This document shows positions 42,635-51,708 of a stretch of DNA of 64,000 nucleotides, piece by piece (the first letter of the stretch is position 1; each line of letters starts with the position of its first letter). The notes below the pieces were generated by a model that searched no databases, was not told the origin of the DNA, and saw only the letters and a program-made list of their open reading frames with translations. The stretch is taken from contig NZ_FCOE02000018.1 in the NCBI RefSeq assembly GCF_001544915.2, positions 62,001 through 126,000 on the forward strand, given 5' to 3'. Origin of the DNA: Caballeronia pedi. Lineage in GTDB: Bacteria; Pseudomonadota; Gammaproteobacteria; Burkholderiales; Burkholderiaceae. The position numbers were made by a program, and so were the translations under genes.

Positions 42635-43880
42635 AGCGCAGCGCCTCCGCCGGACGAACCTTCGCGCCGCGCCAGCTCGGATAGAGCGTCGCGAGAGACG
42701 ACAACACGAACGCGATGACGCCGATCTTCGCGACATCGCCCGGCACCAGCTCCGACGGCAGTTCGCTGATGAAATACACCGAAGACGGCAGGAACTGCAC
42801 GTTGAACAGATGCTCGATCATCGGCACGAGCCACGGAATGCTCCACGCGATGAGACAGCCGAGCGACACGCCGAGCGCCGTGCCGATGAAACCGATCGTC
42901 ACGCCCTGCACCACGAAAATCTTCATGATCGAGCCGGGCTGCGCGCCGAGCGTGCGCAGGATCGCGATATCGGCCTGCTTGTCGGTGACGGTCATGACGA
43001 GCGAAGAAACGAGATTGAACGCCGCGACCGCGATGATCAGCGTGAGGATGATGAACATCATGCGCTTTTCGATCTGCACGGCGGAGAACCAGGTCTTGTT
43101 CTGCTGCGTCCAGTCGCGGATATAGAGATCGCCCGAGAGCGTGCGCGCGAGCTGGCGCGCGACTTCGGGCGCGCGCTGCATGTCTTTCAGGCGCAGCCGC
43201 ACGCCGGTCGGCGCGGGCAGGCGGAAAAGCGCTTCGGCGTCGCGGATCGAAATGAGCGCGAGGGTCGAATCGTATTCGTAGTGCCCGGACTCGAAGATGC
43301 CGACCACGGTGAACTGCTTGAGACGCGGCATCATCCCAGCCGGCGTGATGGTGCCTTCGGGCGCGACGAGGGTGATCTTGTCGCCGTCCATCACGCCGAG
43401 ATTGGCGGCCAGATCCTTGCCGAGCACGATGCCGAATTCGCCCGGTTTGAGATCCGTGAGTTTGCCCGCGCGCATTTCGCGGCCGATGTCCGACACTTCC
43501 GGCTCCAGCGACGGCTCCACGCCGCGCAATGCGACGCCGCTCACCGCGCCCTGGCGCGTGAGCAGCGCCTGCGCTTCGACATAGGGCGCCGCGCCGATCA
43601 CTTCCGGATTGCGGCGCGCTTCCTGCGCCGTCAGTTGCCAGTTGGGCATGGAGCCGGTCGGCGAGAAGATTTCGACGTGCGCGAGGACCGACAGCATCCG
43701 GTCGCGCACTTCCTTCTGGAAGCCGTTCATGACCGACAGCACGACGATCAGCGCGGCGACGCCGAGCGCGATGCCCGCCATCGACACGAGCGCGATGAAG
43801 GAGATGAAGCCGTTGCCTGTGGTGCGTTTGCTGGCGCGCGTGTAGCGCCAGCCTATCTGCCATTCGTACGGAAGTTTCAA
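42627..43880 (-). CDS. lolC: Lipoprotein-releasing ABC transporter permease LolC/E
   Basis: Permease of the Lol complex; one LolC/E-type gene beside LolD suggests the homodimeric form, as is common outside enterobacteria. 417 residues with an N-terminal membrane helix (GFISFIALVSMAGIALGVAA), a large periplasmic domain, and three more helices (about 270-400). The opening LPYEWQIGWRYTRASKRTTG is typical. I take TTG 43880 as the start because AAAGGAA lies five bases upstream; the frame remains open to ATG 43928 without homology. Confidence 0.92.
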   Translation of the reverse strand: MKLPYEWQIGWRYTRASKRTTGNGFISFIALVSMAGIALGVAALIVVLSVMNGFQKEVRDRMLSVLAHVEIFSPTGSMPNWQLTAQEARRNPEVIGAAPYVEAQALLTRQGAVSGVALRGVEPSLEPEVSDIGREMRAGKLTDLKPGEFGIVLGKDLAANLGVMDGDKITLVAPEGTITPAGMMPRLKQFTVVGIFESGHYEYDSTLALISIRDAEALFRLPAPTGVRLRLKDMQRAPEVARQLARTLSGDLYIRDWTQQNKTWFSAVQIEKRMMFIILTLIIAVAAFNLVSSLVMTVTDKQADIAILRTLGAQPGSIMKIFVVQGVTIGFIGTALGVSLGCLIAWSIPWLVPMIEHLFNVQFLPSSVYFISELPSELVPGDVAKIGVIAFVLSSLATLYPSWRGAKVRPAEALRYE

Positions 43881-44127
43881 GCGATTCCTTTCTGCTGCTG
43901 GTTCAGCGTTGTTGAGCCCCGGGTGCATCGTATGAATACGCGGCGGCGGTCTTCGCGGATGCGTGCCGCCTGCGGCGAGGCGCGTCGGCTACCACGGCCA
44001 AGCGTGAAATTTGCGAAAGTTTGCCATATATGAGGAAAGCGCCGCACGAGCACGCGTCGATCGCGAGGCAAAACCGGTCTGCCGCGCCCCGTCGCCTCAA
44101 CCGCTTTGCCCTACAATGCCGAGCATC

Positions 44128-45207
44128 ATGCCCGTTCAACATCTCCATCTCCTGTTGCCGTTCGCCCTGCCCTCGGCCGCGGACGCCGCCACCGCCCTGC
44201 ACGGACTGGAGAGCGCGGCGCTCGACAAGCTGCTCGCCCGCGCCACGCTCGAAGAGCGCATCGTCGGGGAGGACTTTCAGCGCACGCTGCCGCACGAACG
44301 CTGGATCGCGCGGCGCTTCGACGCCGTCACGCCCACCGACCAGCGCTATGCCGACGACGCCCCGCTCGCGCCCTTCATGCTGCTCGCCGATGGCGGTACG
44401 CCCGGCGATGCGCTGTGGGCCTGCATCGAGCCGGTTCACGTGCGCATCGCGCATGATCATCTCGTGCTGATCGACCCCGACACGCTCGGCGTGCACACCG
44501 AAGAAGCGCGCGCGCTGCTGCAGGTCGCGCGGCCGGTGATCGAAGATCTCGGCGTGAAACTGCAAGCGCCGACGCCGCTGCGCTGGTACGTGTCGGGCGA
44601 CGCGCTGGGCGGGCTCGCGGGCGCATCGCCGTTGCGCGCGACGGGCCGCAACATCGAAATCTGGCTGCCGCACGAGGCGCGCACCGGCGAACGCTCGCGC
44701 GCGTGGATGAAGCTGCAGAACGAAGTGCAGATGGCGTGGTTCGAGCATCCGCTGAATCTCGAACGCGAATCGCGCGGGCTGCCCGCGATCAACTCGATCT
44801 GGCTGCACGGACAAGGCGCGCTGCGGCCCGTGCAAAGCCCGTTCGCGCGCGTGATGTCCGACGCCGCCGCGACCCGCGGTCTCGCACTTGCAGCGGGCGT
44901 GAAGCCGTCGGCGCCGCCGGAATCGTTCGCAGCGCTGCCGGACGGCGGCGAAGGCGCGACGCTCGTCGAGCTGAATCCGTTCTCCGCGCCGTTCATCGAA
45001 CTGGACTGGGCGCGCTGGAACGCGGCGCTGAAGGCGCTCGAAACCGCGTGGTTCGCCCCCGCGCTAAGCGCGCTCACCGATGGCTCGCTCGGCCGCCTGA
45101 GCCTCACGCTCTGCGGCGACACCGGCTCGGTCACGCTCTCGGTCACGCGCGCCGATCTGCGCAAGTTCTGGCGGCGCCGTCCGATCGCGGCGCTCTTCAT
45201 CGAATAA
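44128..45207 (+). CDS. RpfE-type uncharacterised protein
   Basis: 359 residues with no signal peptide or membrane segment. MPVQHLHLLLPFALPSAADA opens it; the family is annotated as RpfE-type regulator in Xanthomonas and beta-proteobacteria and sometimes as a phosphoglycerate-mutase-like protein without evidence. Acidic, Leu/Ala-rich regions alternate with conserved ARTGERSRAWMKLQNEVQMA and LPAINSIWLHGQG. Function unknown. recJ starts 13 bases downstream, so the pair is probably cotranscribed. A TACAAT sequence near 44112 may be the -10, which would put the transcript start close to the ATG at 44128 (alternative ATG 44116). Confidence 0.75.
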   Translation: MPVQHLHLLLPFALPSAADAATALHGLESAALDKLLARATLEERIVGEDFQRTLPHERWIARRFDAVTPTDQRYADDAPLAPFMLLADGGTPGDALWACIEPVHVRIAHDHLVLIDPDTLGVHTEEARALLQVARPVIEDLGVKLQAPTPLRWYVSGDALGGLAGASPLRATGRNIEIWLPHEARTGERSRAWMKLQNEVQMAWFEHPLNLERESRGLPAINSIWLHGQGALRPVQSPFARVMSDAAATRGLALAAGVKPSAPPESFAALPDGGEGATLVELNPFSAPFIELDWARWNAALKALETAWFAPALSALTDGSLGRLSLTLCGDTGSVTLSVTRADLRKFWRRRPIAALFIE

Positions 45208-45220
45208 GGTACTTCCTGCA

Positions 45221-46924
45221 ATGACGCGAATCGTTACGCGCGCCTCCTCCCCCGCCGACGCCGAAGCGCTGATGCGCCACGGCCTGCATCCCGTCATCGC
45301 GCGCCTGTACGCGGCGCGCGGCGTCACGTCGCCCGATGACGTCGAAACCGAATTCAAGCGCCTGCACGCGCCCGCCGGCCTGAAAGGTTGCGACGACGCC
45401 GCCGCCGTGCTCGCCGATGCGCTCGCGGCAGGCAAGCGCATGCTCGTCGTCGCGGATTACGACTGCGACGGCGCGACCGCCTGCGCGGTGGCCGTGCGCG
45501 GGCTGCGCATGTTCGGCGCGCACATCGACTATCTGGTGCCGAATCGCTTCGAATATGGTTACGGGCTCACGCCGGAGATCGTCGAACTGGCCGCGCGCTC
45601 GAAGGCCGGCCTGCCCGAGCTGCTCATCACGGTCGATAACGGCATCGCGAGCGTCGATGGCGTGGCTGCGGCGAACGCGCTTGGCATCGACGTGCTCGTC
45701 ACCGATCATCACCTGCCCGGCGACGAACTGCCCGCCGCGCGCGCGATCGTCAATCCGAACCAGCCGGGCTGCGCGTTTCCGAGCAAGTGCATCGCGGGCG
45801 TGGGCGTGATGTTCTACGTGCTGCTCGCGCTGCGCGCGGAGTTGCGTCGCCGCGGCGCTTATTCCGATGGCGCGCCCGAACCACGACTGGACGGCCTGCT
45901 CGATCTCGTCGCGCTCGGCACCGTCGCCGACGTAGTCAAGCTCGACTGCAACAACCGCATTCTCGTCGCGCAGGGTTTGAAGCGGATTCGCTCGGGGCGC
46001 ATGCAGCCGGGCATCGCCGCGCTCTTTCGCGCCGCCGGGCGCGACGCGCGCGCGGCTTCGGGTTTCGATCTCGGCTTCGCGCTCGGCCCGCGTCTGAACG
46101 CGGCGGGACGGCTGTCGGACATGTCGCTCGGCATCGAATGCCTGACCACCGACGACGTCGGCCGCGCGTGGGAACTCGCGCAGCAACTCGACTCGATGAA
46201 CCGCGAGCGACGCGAAATCGAAGCCGGGATGCAGCAGCAGGCACTCGCCGAACTGCAGACGATCGATCCGGGCGAGCGCGCGACGCTCACGCTCTACGAT
46301 GCGAGCTGGCATCAGGGCGTGATCGGAATCGTCGCGGGGCGGCTGAAGGAGCGGTTTCATCGGCCCTCGTTCACCTTCGCGCACGCCGACGACAGCGGCG
46401 CGCTCTGCAAGGGCTCGGGCCGCTCGATTCCCGGTTTTCATCTGCGCGACGCCGTCGATCTGATCAGCAAGCGCGAACCCGGCCTCATCCACAAGTTCGG
46501 CGGTCACGCGATGGCCGCGGGCCTGACGATGTCCACCGCCGACATTCCGCGCTTCACCGCCGCGTTCGAGGCGATCGGCCGCGAATGGCTGACGGCGGAG
46601 GCGCTGTCGCGCACCGTCGAAACCGATGGCGAACTGGAAGACGCCTATTTCACGCCGCAATTCGTCGAAATGCTCGACGCGGCGGTCTGGGGCCAAGGCT
46701 TTCCCGCGCCGACGTTTTCCGGCGAGTTCGAAGTCGCGTCGCAGGCGCTCGTGAAGGAGAAGCATCTGAAGCTGTCGCTGTTGCGCGGGCGTCAGCGCTT
46801 CAACGCGATCTGGTTCAACCACGTCGACCCGCTGCCGCCGCGCGCGACCGTCGCGTACCGGCTCGTCAGCGATTCGTGGAACGGCGTCGCGCGGGTGCAA
46901 CTGATCGTCGAGCACGCGGGCTGA
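45221..46924 (+). CDS. recJ: Single-stranded-DNA-specific exonuclease RecJ
   Basis: 5'-3' exonuclease used in recombination, base-excision and mismatch repair. 567 residues. DHH family motif I is VVADYDCDGATACAVAVRGL and motif III VTDHHLPGDELPAARAIVNP, followed by GVGVMFYVLLALRAELRRRG. DLVALGTVADVVKLDCNNRI is the linker block, GSGRSIPGFHLRDAVDLIS and GGHAMAAGLTM the DHHA1 domain. MutS, 29 kb away, is the other mismatch-repair protein here. It follows the RpfE-type gene. Confidence 0.95.
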   Translation: MTRIVTRASSPADAEALMRHGLHPVIARLYAARGVTSPDDVETEFKRLHAPAGLKGCDDAAAVLADALAAGKRMLVVADYDCDGATACAVAVRGLRMFGAHIDYLVPNRFEYGYGLTPEIVELAARSKAGLPELLITVDNGIASVDGVAAANALGIDVLVTDHHLPGDELPAARAIVNPNQPGCAFPSKCIAGVGVMFYVLLALRAELRRRGAYSDGAPEPRLDGLLDLVALGTVADVVKLDCNNRILVAQGLKRIRSGRMQPGIAALFRAAGRDARAASGFDLGFALGPRLNAAGRLSDMSLGIECLTTDDVGRAWELAQQLDSMNRERREIEAGMQQQALAELQTIDPGERATLTLYDASWHQGVIGIVAGRLKERFHRPSFTFAHADDSGALCKGSGRSIPGFHLRDAVDLISKREPGLIHKFGGHAMAAGLTMSTADIPRFTAAFEAIGREWLTAEALSRTVETDGELEDAYFTPQFVEMLDAAVWGQGFPAPTFSGEFEVASQALVKEKHLKLSLLRGRQRFNAIWFNHVDPLPPRATVAYRLVSDSWNGVARVQLIVEHAG

Positions 46925-46972
46925 GCAGGCGCACCGGGCAGCGGCAAAGGCGGGGAAACACTGTCAATCGGC

Positions 46973-46978
46973 TATAAT
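46973..46978 (+). promoter_or_regulatory. Candidate -10 element for prfB
   Basis: Perfect TATAAT 30 bases before the prfB ATG, but no clear -35 sequence at the usual distance and no extended -10. The 83-base gap after recJ fits a new promoter. Confidence 0.35.
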
Positions 46979-47007
46979 TTCGCCTTTTTACGAAGCCGAA
47001 GATCGAC

Positions 47008-48112
47008 ATGGAAGCGGAACGTCTCAACGCGATCGAAAGCCTTCTGGCCGACCTGCGCCGCCGCGCGGGCGAGCTACGGGGGTATCTTTGACTACGACGC
47101 CAAGTCCGCGCGTCTAGTCGAAGTCAACAAGGAACTCGAAGACCCGAACGTCTGGAACGACTCGAAGAACGCTCAGGCGCTCGGTCGTGAAAAGAAGCTG
47201 CTCGACGGCGTGGTCACGACCATCAGCGCGCTCGACAACGATCTGCGCGACGCCAGCGATCTCTTCGAGATGGCGCACGAGGAAAACGACGAGGACACGC
47301 TCGTCGCGTGCGAATCCGACGCCGATGCGTTGCGCGTTCGCGTCGAGGACATGGAATTCCGCCGGATGTTCTCGAACCCGGCCGATCCGAACAACTGCTT
47401 CATCGACATTCAGGCGGGCGCGGGCGGCACCGAAGCGTGCGACTGGGCGTCCATGCTGCTGCGCCAGTACCTGCGCTACTGCGAGCGCAAGGGCTTCAAG
47501 ACCGAAGTCCTCGAAGAATCCGAAGGCGACGTCGCGGGCATCAAGAGCGCGACCATCAAGGTCGAAGGCGAATACGCGTACGGCTATCTGCGCACCGAAA
47601 CCGGCATTCACCGGCTCGTGCGCAAGTCGCCGTTCGATTCGTCGGGCGGCCGGCATACGTCGTTCTCGTCGGTGTTCGTGTATCCGGAAATCGACGATTC
47701 GATCGAGATCGAAATCAATCCCGCCGATATCCGCACGGACACGTATCGCGCATCGGGCGCGGGCGGCCAGCACATCAACAAGACCGATTCGGCGGTGCGT
47801 CTCACGCACGCGCCCACGGGCATCGTCGTGCAGTGCCAGAACGACCGCTCGCAGCACCGCAACCGCGCGGAAGCCATGCAGATGCTGAAGGCGCGTCTCT
47901 ACGAATTCGAGATGCGCAAGCGCCAGGCCGAACAGGACAAGCTCGAATCGAGCAAGACCGACGTGGGCTGGGGCCATCAGATCCGCTCCTACGTGCTCGA
48001 CCAGAGCCGCGTGAAGGATCTGCGCACCAACGTGGAAATGAGCAACACGCGCGCCGTGCTCGACGGCGACCTCGACGACTTCATCGGCGCGAGCCTGAAA
48101 CAGGGCGTTTAA
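47008..48112 (+). CDS. prfB: Peptide chain release factor 2 (programmed +1 frameshift)
   Basis: Releases protein at UGA and UAA. Translation starts at ATG 47008 and reads 27 codons to CTT TGA at 47086-47091; it must shift +1 over the T at 47089 to continue from GAC 47090. The site CTACGGGGGTATCTTTGAC carries the Shine-Dalgarno-like GGGGG and the CTT-TGA-C slip found in RF2, so RF2 shortage promotes its own synthesis. The joined product is about 367 residues: 27 before the shift and 340 after. SPF at 'VRKSPFDSSGGRHTSF' and GGQ in 'ASGAGGQHINKTDSAVR' are the anticodon-mimic and catalytic motifs. The joined reading is 47008-47088 plus 47090-48112. lysS follows downstream. Confidence 0.96.
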
Positions 48113-48120
48113 GTCTTCAG

Positions 48121-48157
48121 GCGCGGATATCGTTCGGCGATATCCGCGCTTTCGTTT
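48121..48157 (+). terminator. Terminator after prfB
   Basis: Perfect 12-bp stem GCGCGGATATCG / CGATATCCGCGC with loop TTCGG, then TTTCGTTT, eight bases after the stop. It sits between prfB and lysS, so read-through may be partial. Confidence 0.65.
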
Positions 48158-48199
48158 CATTCCGCCGCGCATTCGCCGCATTCAAAGCCAAGAATCATC

Positions 48200-49726
48200 A
48201 TGACCGAACCGACTCAACCGGGCGTCGCTCCCGAACTGGAAGAGAACCAGATCATCGCCGAGCGGCGCGACAAGCTGCGCGCGCTGCGCGAGCAAGGCGT
48301 CGCCTATCCGAACGATTTCCGCCCGACGCATCAGGCCGCGGCGCTGCAAGGCGAATACGCCGAAACGGACAAGGACGCGCTCGAAGCGAATCCCCTGCCC
48401 GTCGCGATCGCCGGCCGGATGATGCTCAAGCGCGTGATGGGCAAGGCCAGCTTCGCGACGGTTCAGGACGGCAGCGGCCAGATCCAGTTCTTCGTGACGC
48501 CCGCCGATGTCGGCGCCGAAACCTACGACGCCTTCAAAAAGTGGGATCTGGGCGACATCATCGCCGCGAAGGGCGTGCTGTTCCGTACCAACAAGGGCGA
48601 ATTGTCGGTGCGTTGCACGGAATTGCGCCTGCTCTCGAAGGCGCTGCGTCCGCTGCCGGACAAGTTCCACGGCCTCGCCGATCAGGAAACGCGCTATCGC
48701 CAGCGCTACGTCGATCTGATCGTCACGCCGGAATCGCGCAAGACCTTCATGGCGCGCACCAAGGCGGTTACGTCGATCCGCAATTTCATGTCGCAGGCGA
48801 GCTTCATGGAAGTCGAAACGCCGATGCTGCACCCGATTCCGGGCGGCGCGGCGGCGAAGCCTTTCACGACGCATCACAACGCGCTCGACATGCAGATGTT
48901 CCTGCGTATCGCGCCCGAGCTGTATCTGAAACGGCTGATCGTCGGCGGCTTCGAGCGTGTGTTCGAGATCAACCGTAACTTCCGGAACGAAGGCGTGTCG
49001 CCGCGTCACAATCCGGAATTCACGATGATGGAGTTCTACGCCGCGTACACCGATTACCGCTGGCTGATGGACTTCACCGAGCAACTGATCCGCCAGGCCG
49101 CGATCGACGCGCTCGGCACGGCGACCATCACGTATCAGGGCCGCGAACTCGATTTGAGCAAGCCGTTCCATCGGCTGACGATCAATCAGGCGATCCAGAA
49201 GTACGCGCCGCAGTACACCGACGCGCAGTTGTCGGACGCCGCGTTCCTGCGCACGGAACTGAAGAAGTTCGGCGTCGATACGACGCAGCCCGCTTTCCTC
49301 AATGCGGGTGTGGGTTCGCTGCAACTCGCGCTGTTCGAAGAGACGGCAGAGTCGCAACTGTGGGAGCCGACGTATATCGTCGATTACCCGATCGAAGTGT
49401 CGCCGCTCGCGCGTGCGTCGGATTCGGTGTCGGGCATCACGGAGCGTTTCGAGCTGTTCATCACGGGACGCGAGATCGCCAACGGCTTCTCGGAGCTGAA
49501 CGATCCGGAAGATCAGGCCGCGCGCTTCCAGAAGCAGGTCGACCAGAAAGACGCCGGCGACGAAGAAGCGATGTTCTTCGACGCCGACTACATTCGCGCG
49601 CTCGAATACGGCATGCCGCCGACGGGTGGCTGCGGGATCGGTATCGACCGACTGGTGATGTTGCTCACCGACAGCCCGAGCATCCGCGATGTGATTCTGT
49701 TTCCTCATCTGCGTCGGGAAGACTGA
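48200..49726 (+). CDS. lysS: Lysyl-tRNA synthetase (class II)
   Basis: Charges tRNA(Lys). 508 residues against 505 in E. coli. The N-terminal OB fold (VAIAGRMMLKRVMGKASFAT) binds the anticodon; class II motif 1 lies around VTSIRNFMSQASFMEVETPM, motif 2 around FEINRNFRNEGVSPRHNPEF and motif 3 in MPPTGGCGIGIDRLVMLLTD. The order prfB-lysS is classical. A terminator follows the stop. Confidence 0.97.
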   Translation: MTEPTQPGVAPELEENQIIAERRDKLRALREQGVAYPNDFRPTHQAAALQGEYAETDKDALEANPLPVAIAGRMMLKRVMGKASFATVQDGSGQIQFFVTPADVGAETYDAFKKWDLGDIIAAKGVLFRTNKGELSVRCTELRLLSKALRPLPDKFHGLADQETRYRQRYVDLIVTPESRKTFMARTKAVTSIRNFMSQASFMEVETPMLHPIPGGAAAKPFTTHHNALDMQMFLRIAPELYLKRLIVGGFERVFEINRNFRNEGVSPRHNPEFTMMEFYAAYTDYRWLMDFTEQLIRQAAIDALGTATITYQGRELDLSKPFHRLTINQAIQKYAPQYTDAQLSDAAFLRTELKKFGVDTTQPAFLNAGVGSLQLALFEETAESQLWEPTYIVDYPIEVSPLARASDSVSGITERFELFITGREIANGFSELNDPEDQAARFQKQVDQKDAGDEEAMFFDADYIRALEYGMPPTGGCGIGIDRLVMLLTDSPSIRDVILFPHLRRED

Positions 49727-49751
49727 GTTTTTCGTCTCAGCGACGAGCGAG

Positions 49752-49780
49752 AAAGCGCGCCCACTGCGGCGCGCTTTTTT
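49752..49780 (+). terminator. Terminator of lysS
   Basis: 10-bp stem AAAGCGCGCC / GGCGCGCTTT with a 6-base loop followed by a run of six or more T, about 25 bases after the stop. Confidence 0.85.
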
Positions 49781-49994
49781 TCGTCTGCAAGATTTTGTTG
49801 TAACCGCTGGTAAATATTTCAAGGTCGATGTGGCGTACGTGGCGTGCCAGCCTTGGCGGCGGTATCTGGCACCGGTCGTGCTTTTAATCAAAAGTGTCGA
49901 TCTGCCGAAATTGTTACAAACCGGAAAAGCGAAAAATCCGGGTTTCCCACAGAATGAATAGAGCCGCAATTTGCCTCGCAATGGAGGTTCAAAA

Positions 49995-50747
49995 ATGGAT
50001 AACGGAACCAGCAAACTCAGCACGTCTCCCTCGTCCGGCGACGCTCAGCCGCAGCAGCGGCGCCTGCATCCGCTCGTCGCGACGGCGGCGGGCGCGGTGA
50101 TCGTCGCGAGCCTGGTCGCCACGGCGGCGATGACGGGACTGTTCCCGAAGGCGTCGAGCAATGGCGCGCAGAATCCGCAGACGCAGACGGCGGCTGTCGC
50201 GCAGCAGCCGGTGGTGGATTCCGCCGCGCCGAGTCCGGCGCAGCCGACCGCGGCCCAGCAGCAGGCGGCTCAGCAACAGGCCGCGCAGCAGCAGGCGGCC
50301 CAACAACAAGCCGCACAGCAAGCAGCCGCCCAGCAGCAAGCGCAGCAGGCTCCGGCGCAGCCGCAACCCGCGCAGCCGTCGTATGCGCAGCAGCCGGCGC
50401 AACATCCGGCGTATTGCTCGACCTGCGGCACCGTCGAATCGATCTCGGCCATCAAGCAGGAAGGCCATGGAACGGGGGTCGGCGCGGTCGGGGGCGCGGT
50501 GGCGGGCGGTGTCGTAGGCAATCAGTTCGGACGCGGCGGCGGCCGCACCGCGATGACCCTGCTTGGCGCGCTAGGCGGCGGTCTCGCGGGCAATTCGGTC
50601 GAGAAGCATCTGCGCAGCGAAACCGATTATTCGGTGCACGTGCGGATGGAAAACGGCAAGACGCGCACATTCACGTACAAGAACCCGCCGCCGTTCGCGC
50701 AGGGTCAGCGTGTGCATATTCAGAACGGGACGTTGGTCGCGGGTTGA
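49995..50747 (+). CDS. Membrane-anchored glycine-zipper protein with Ala/Gln repeats
   Basis: 250 residues. A single N-terminal membrane segment (PLVATAAGAVIVASLVATAA, about 25-45) anchors it, followed by a ~70-residue AAQQQ-rich linker, a conserved YCSTCGTVESI motif and a glycine-zipper domain (GVGAVGGAVAGGVVGNQFG, then LLGALGGGLAGNSVEKH) of the kind seen in SlyB-like outer-membrane stress proteins. It ends with a basic-acidic domain (SVHVRMENGKTRTFTYKNPP). GGAGG is eight bases before the ATG at 49995. The region upstream (49781-49994) is AT-rich. Role in envelope integrity is inferred only from the fold. Confidence 0.82.
   Translation: MDNGTSKLSTSPSSGDAQPQQRRLHPLVATAAGAVIVASLVATAAMTGLFPKASSNGAQNPQTQTAAVAQQPVVDSAAPSPAQPTAAQQQAAQQQAAQQQAAQQQAAQQAAAQQQAQQAPAQPQPAQPSYAQQPAQHPAYCSTCGTVESISAIKQEGHGTGVGAVGGAVAGGVVGNQFGRGGGRTAMTLLGALGGGLAGNSVEKHLRSETDYSVHVRMENGKTRTFTYKNPPPFAQGQRVHIQNGTLVAG
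50250..50348 (+). repeat. Coding Ala-Ala-Gln-Gln-Gln repeat
   Basis: Four perfect 15-base units encoding AAQQQ (50250-50309), then degenerate units to about 50348. CAG/CAA and GCG/GCC/GCT choices vary between units, so the protein repeat is old, but slippage of whole units could change its length. Confidence 0.8.
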
Positions 50748-50769
50748 TCGCTCGCGGAACCTCGAAGCA

Positions 50770-50805
50770 AAAAAGGCGGCAAACCTCTTCGGTTTGCCGC
50801 CTTTT
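50770..50805. terminator. Bidirectional terminator
   Basis: Near-perfect 15-bp stem AAAAGGCGGCAAACC / GGTTTGCCGCCTTTT with loop TCTTC, between the glycine-zipper gene and minus-strand pssA. It ends both transcripts. Confidence 0.9.
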
Positions 50806-50828
50806 TCTTTCGTGTGAACGCGCTCGCC

Positions 50829-51695
50829 TCAATGCTCCCGCTGCAAACTGCGCGCCGGATTCGGCCTGCCGCGCATCGCGAGATAGCCCCACCAGATATA
50901 GCCCGAAAAGCCATACAGCACGAACAGGCAGAACAGCATGACCGGCGGATCGGACGACACCAGCACGAACGCCACGACGATCAGCAGCACGCCCGCGAAC
51001 GGCACGCGGTAACGCACGTCGAGCGCCTTGCCGCTGTAGAACGGCGCGTTCGACACCATCGTCACGCCCGCGTAGATGGTCAGCGCGAACGCGACCCACG
51101 GCAGCCATACGAGCTTGAGCGGCACGCGGTTATCGGTCGCGAGCCACACGAAGCCCGCGATCAACGCCGCCGCCGCCGGCGATGGCAAACCCTGGAAATA
51201 ACGCTTGTCGACCACGCCGATGTTCGAATTGAAACGCGCGAGCCGCAGCGCCGCGCCCGAGCAATAGACGAACGCCGCGAGCCAGCCCCAGCGTCCGAGA
51301 TCCTTCAGCACCCATTCGTACATCACGAGCGCCGGCGCGACGCCGAACGACACCATGTCCGAGAGGCTATCGAACTGCTCGCCGAACGCGCTCTGAGTAT
51401 GCGTCATGCGCGCGACGCGGCCATCCATGCCGTCGAGCACCATCGCGACGAAAATGGCGATGGCCGCGATCTCGAAGCGCACGTTCATCGCCTGGACGAC
51501 GGCGAAGAAGCCGCAGAACAGCGCGGCCGTGGTGAACGCATTGGGCAACAGATAAATGCCGCGCTTTCTCAGGAACTGCTGCCGTTTCGCACGCCGCGTT
51601 TCCACGGCGCCGACGTCCTGCGCGGCCTTGTTGCGGCGAAACGCGCGCGGAGGCGTCGCGGTTGCGCGATTACGGCGCGGTTTGAATGCCGCCAT
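50829..51695 (-). CDS. pssA: Phosphatidylserine synthase (CDP-alcohol phosphotransferase)
   Basis: Makes phosphatidylserine from CDP-diacylglycerol and serine, in the inner membrane. 288 residues. The CDP-OH motif is DGMDGRVARMTHTQSAFGEQ then FDSLSDMVSFG, fitting D-x2-DG-x2-AR-x8-G-x3-D-x3-D. About eight hydrophobic segments follow, and the N-terminus is a basic stretch (MAAFKPRRNRATATPPRAFR) preceding the RKRGIYLLPN core. GGAGG before the ATG supports the start. It lies 13 bases downstream of psd; the two form the phosphatidylethanolamine pathway. Confidence 0.93.
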   Translation of the reverse strand: MAAFKPRRNRATATPPRAFRRNKAAQDVGAVETRRAKRQQFLRKRGIYLLPNAFTTAALFCGFFAVVQAMNVRFEIAAIAIFVAMVLDGMDGRVARMTHTQSAFGEQFDSLSDMVSFGVAPALVMYEWVLKDLGRWGWLAAFVYCSGAALRLARFNSNIGVVDKRYFQGLPSPAAAALIAGFVWLATDNRVPLKLVWLPWVAFALTIYAGVTMVSNAPFYSGKALDVRYRVPFAGVLLIVVAFVLVSSDPPVMLFCLFVLYGFSGYIWWGYLAMRGRPNPARSLQREH

Positions 51696-51708
51696 CGAGA
51701 CCTCCGCG

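Noticed and set aside
48182..50023. 613-codon minus-strand frame opposite lysS
   Set aside because: Antisense of lysS, runs through the lysS terminator, no domain.
50250..50348. Possible CRISPR-like array
   Set aside because: Repeats are codon-phased AAQQQ units inside a gene with no unique spacers.
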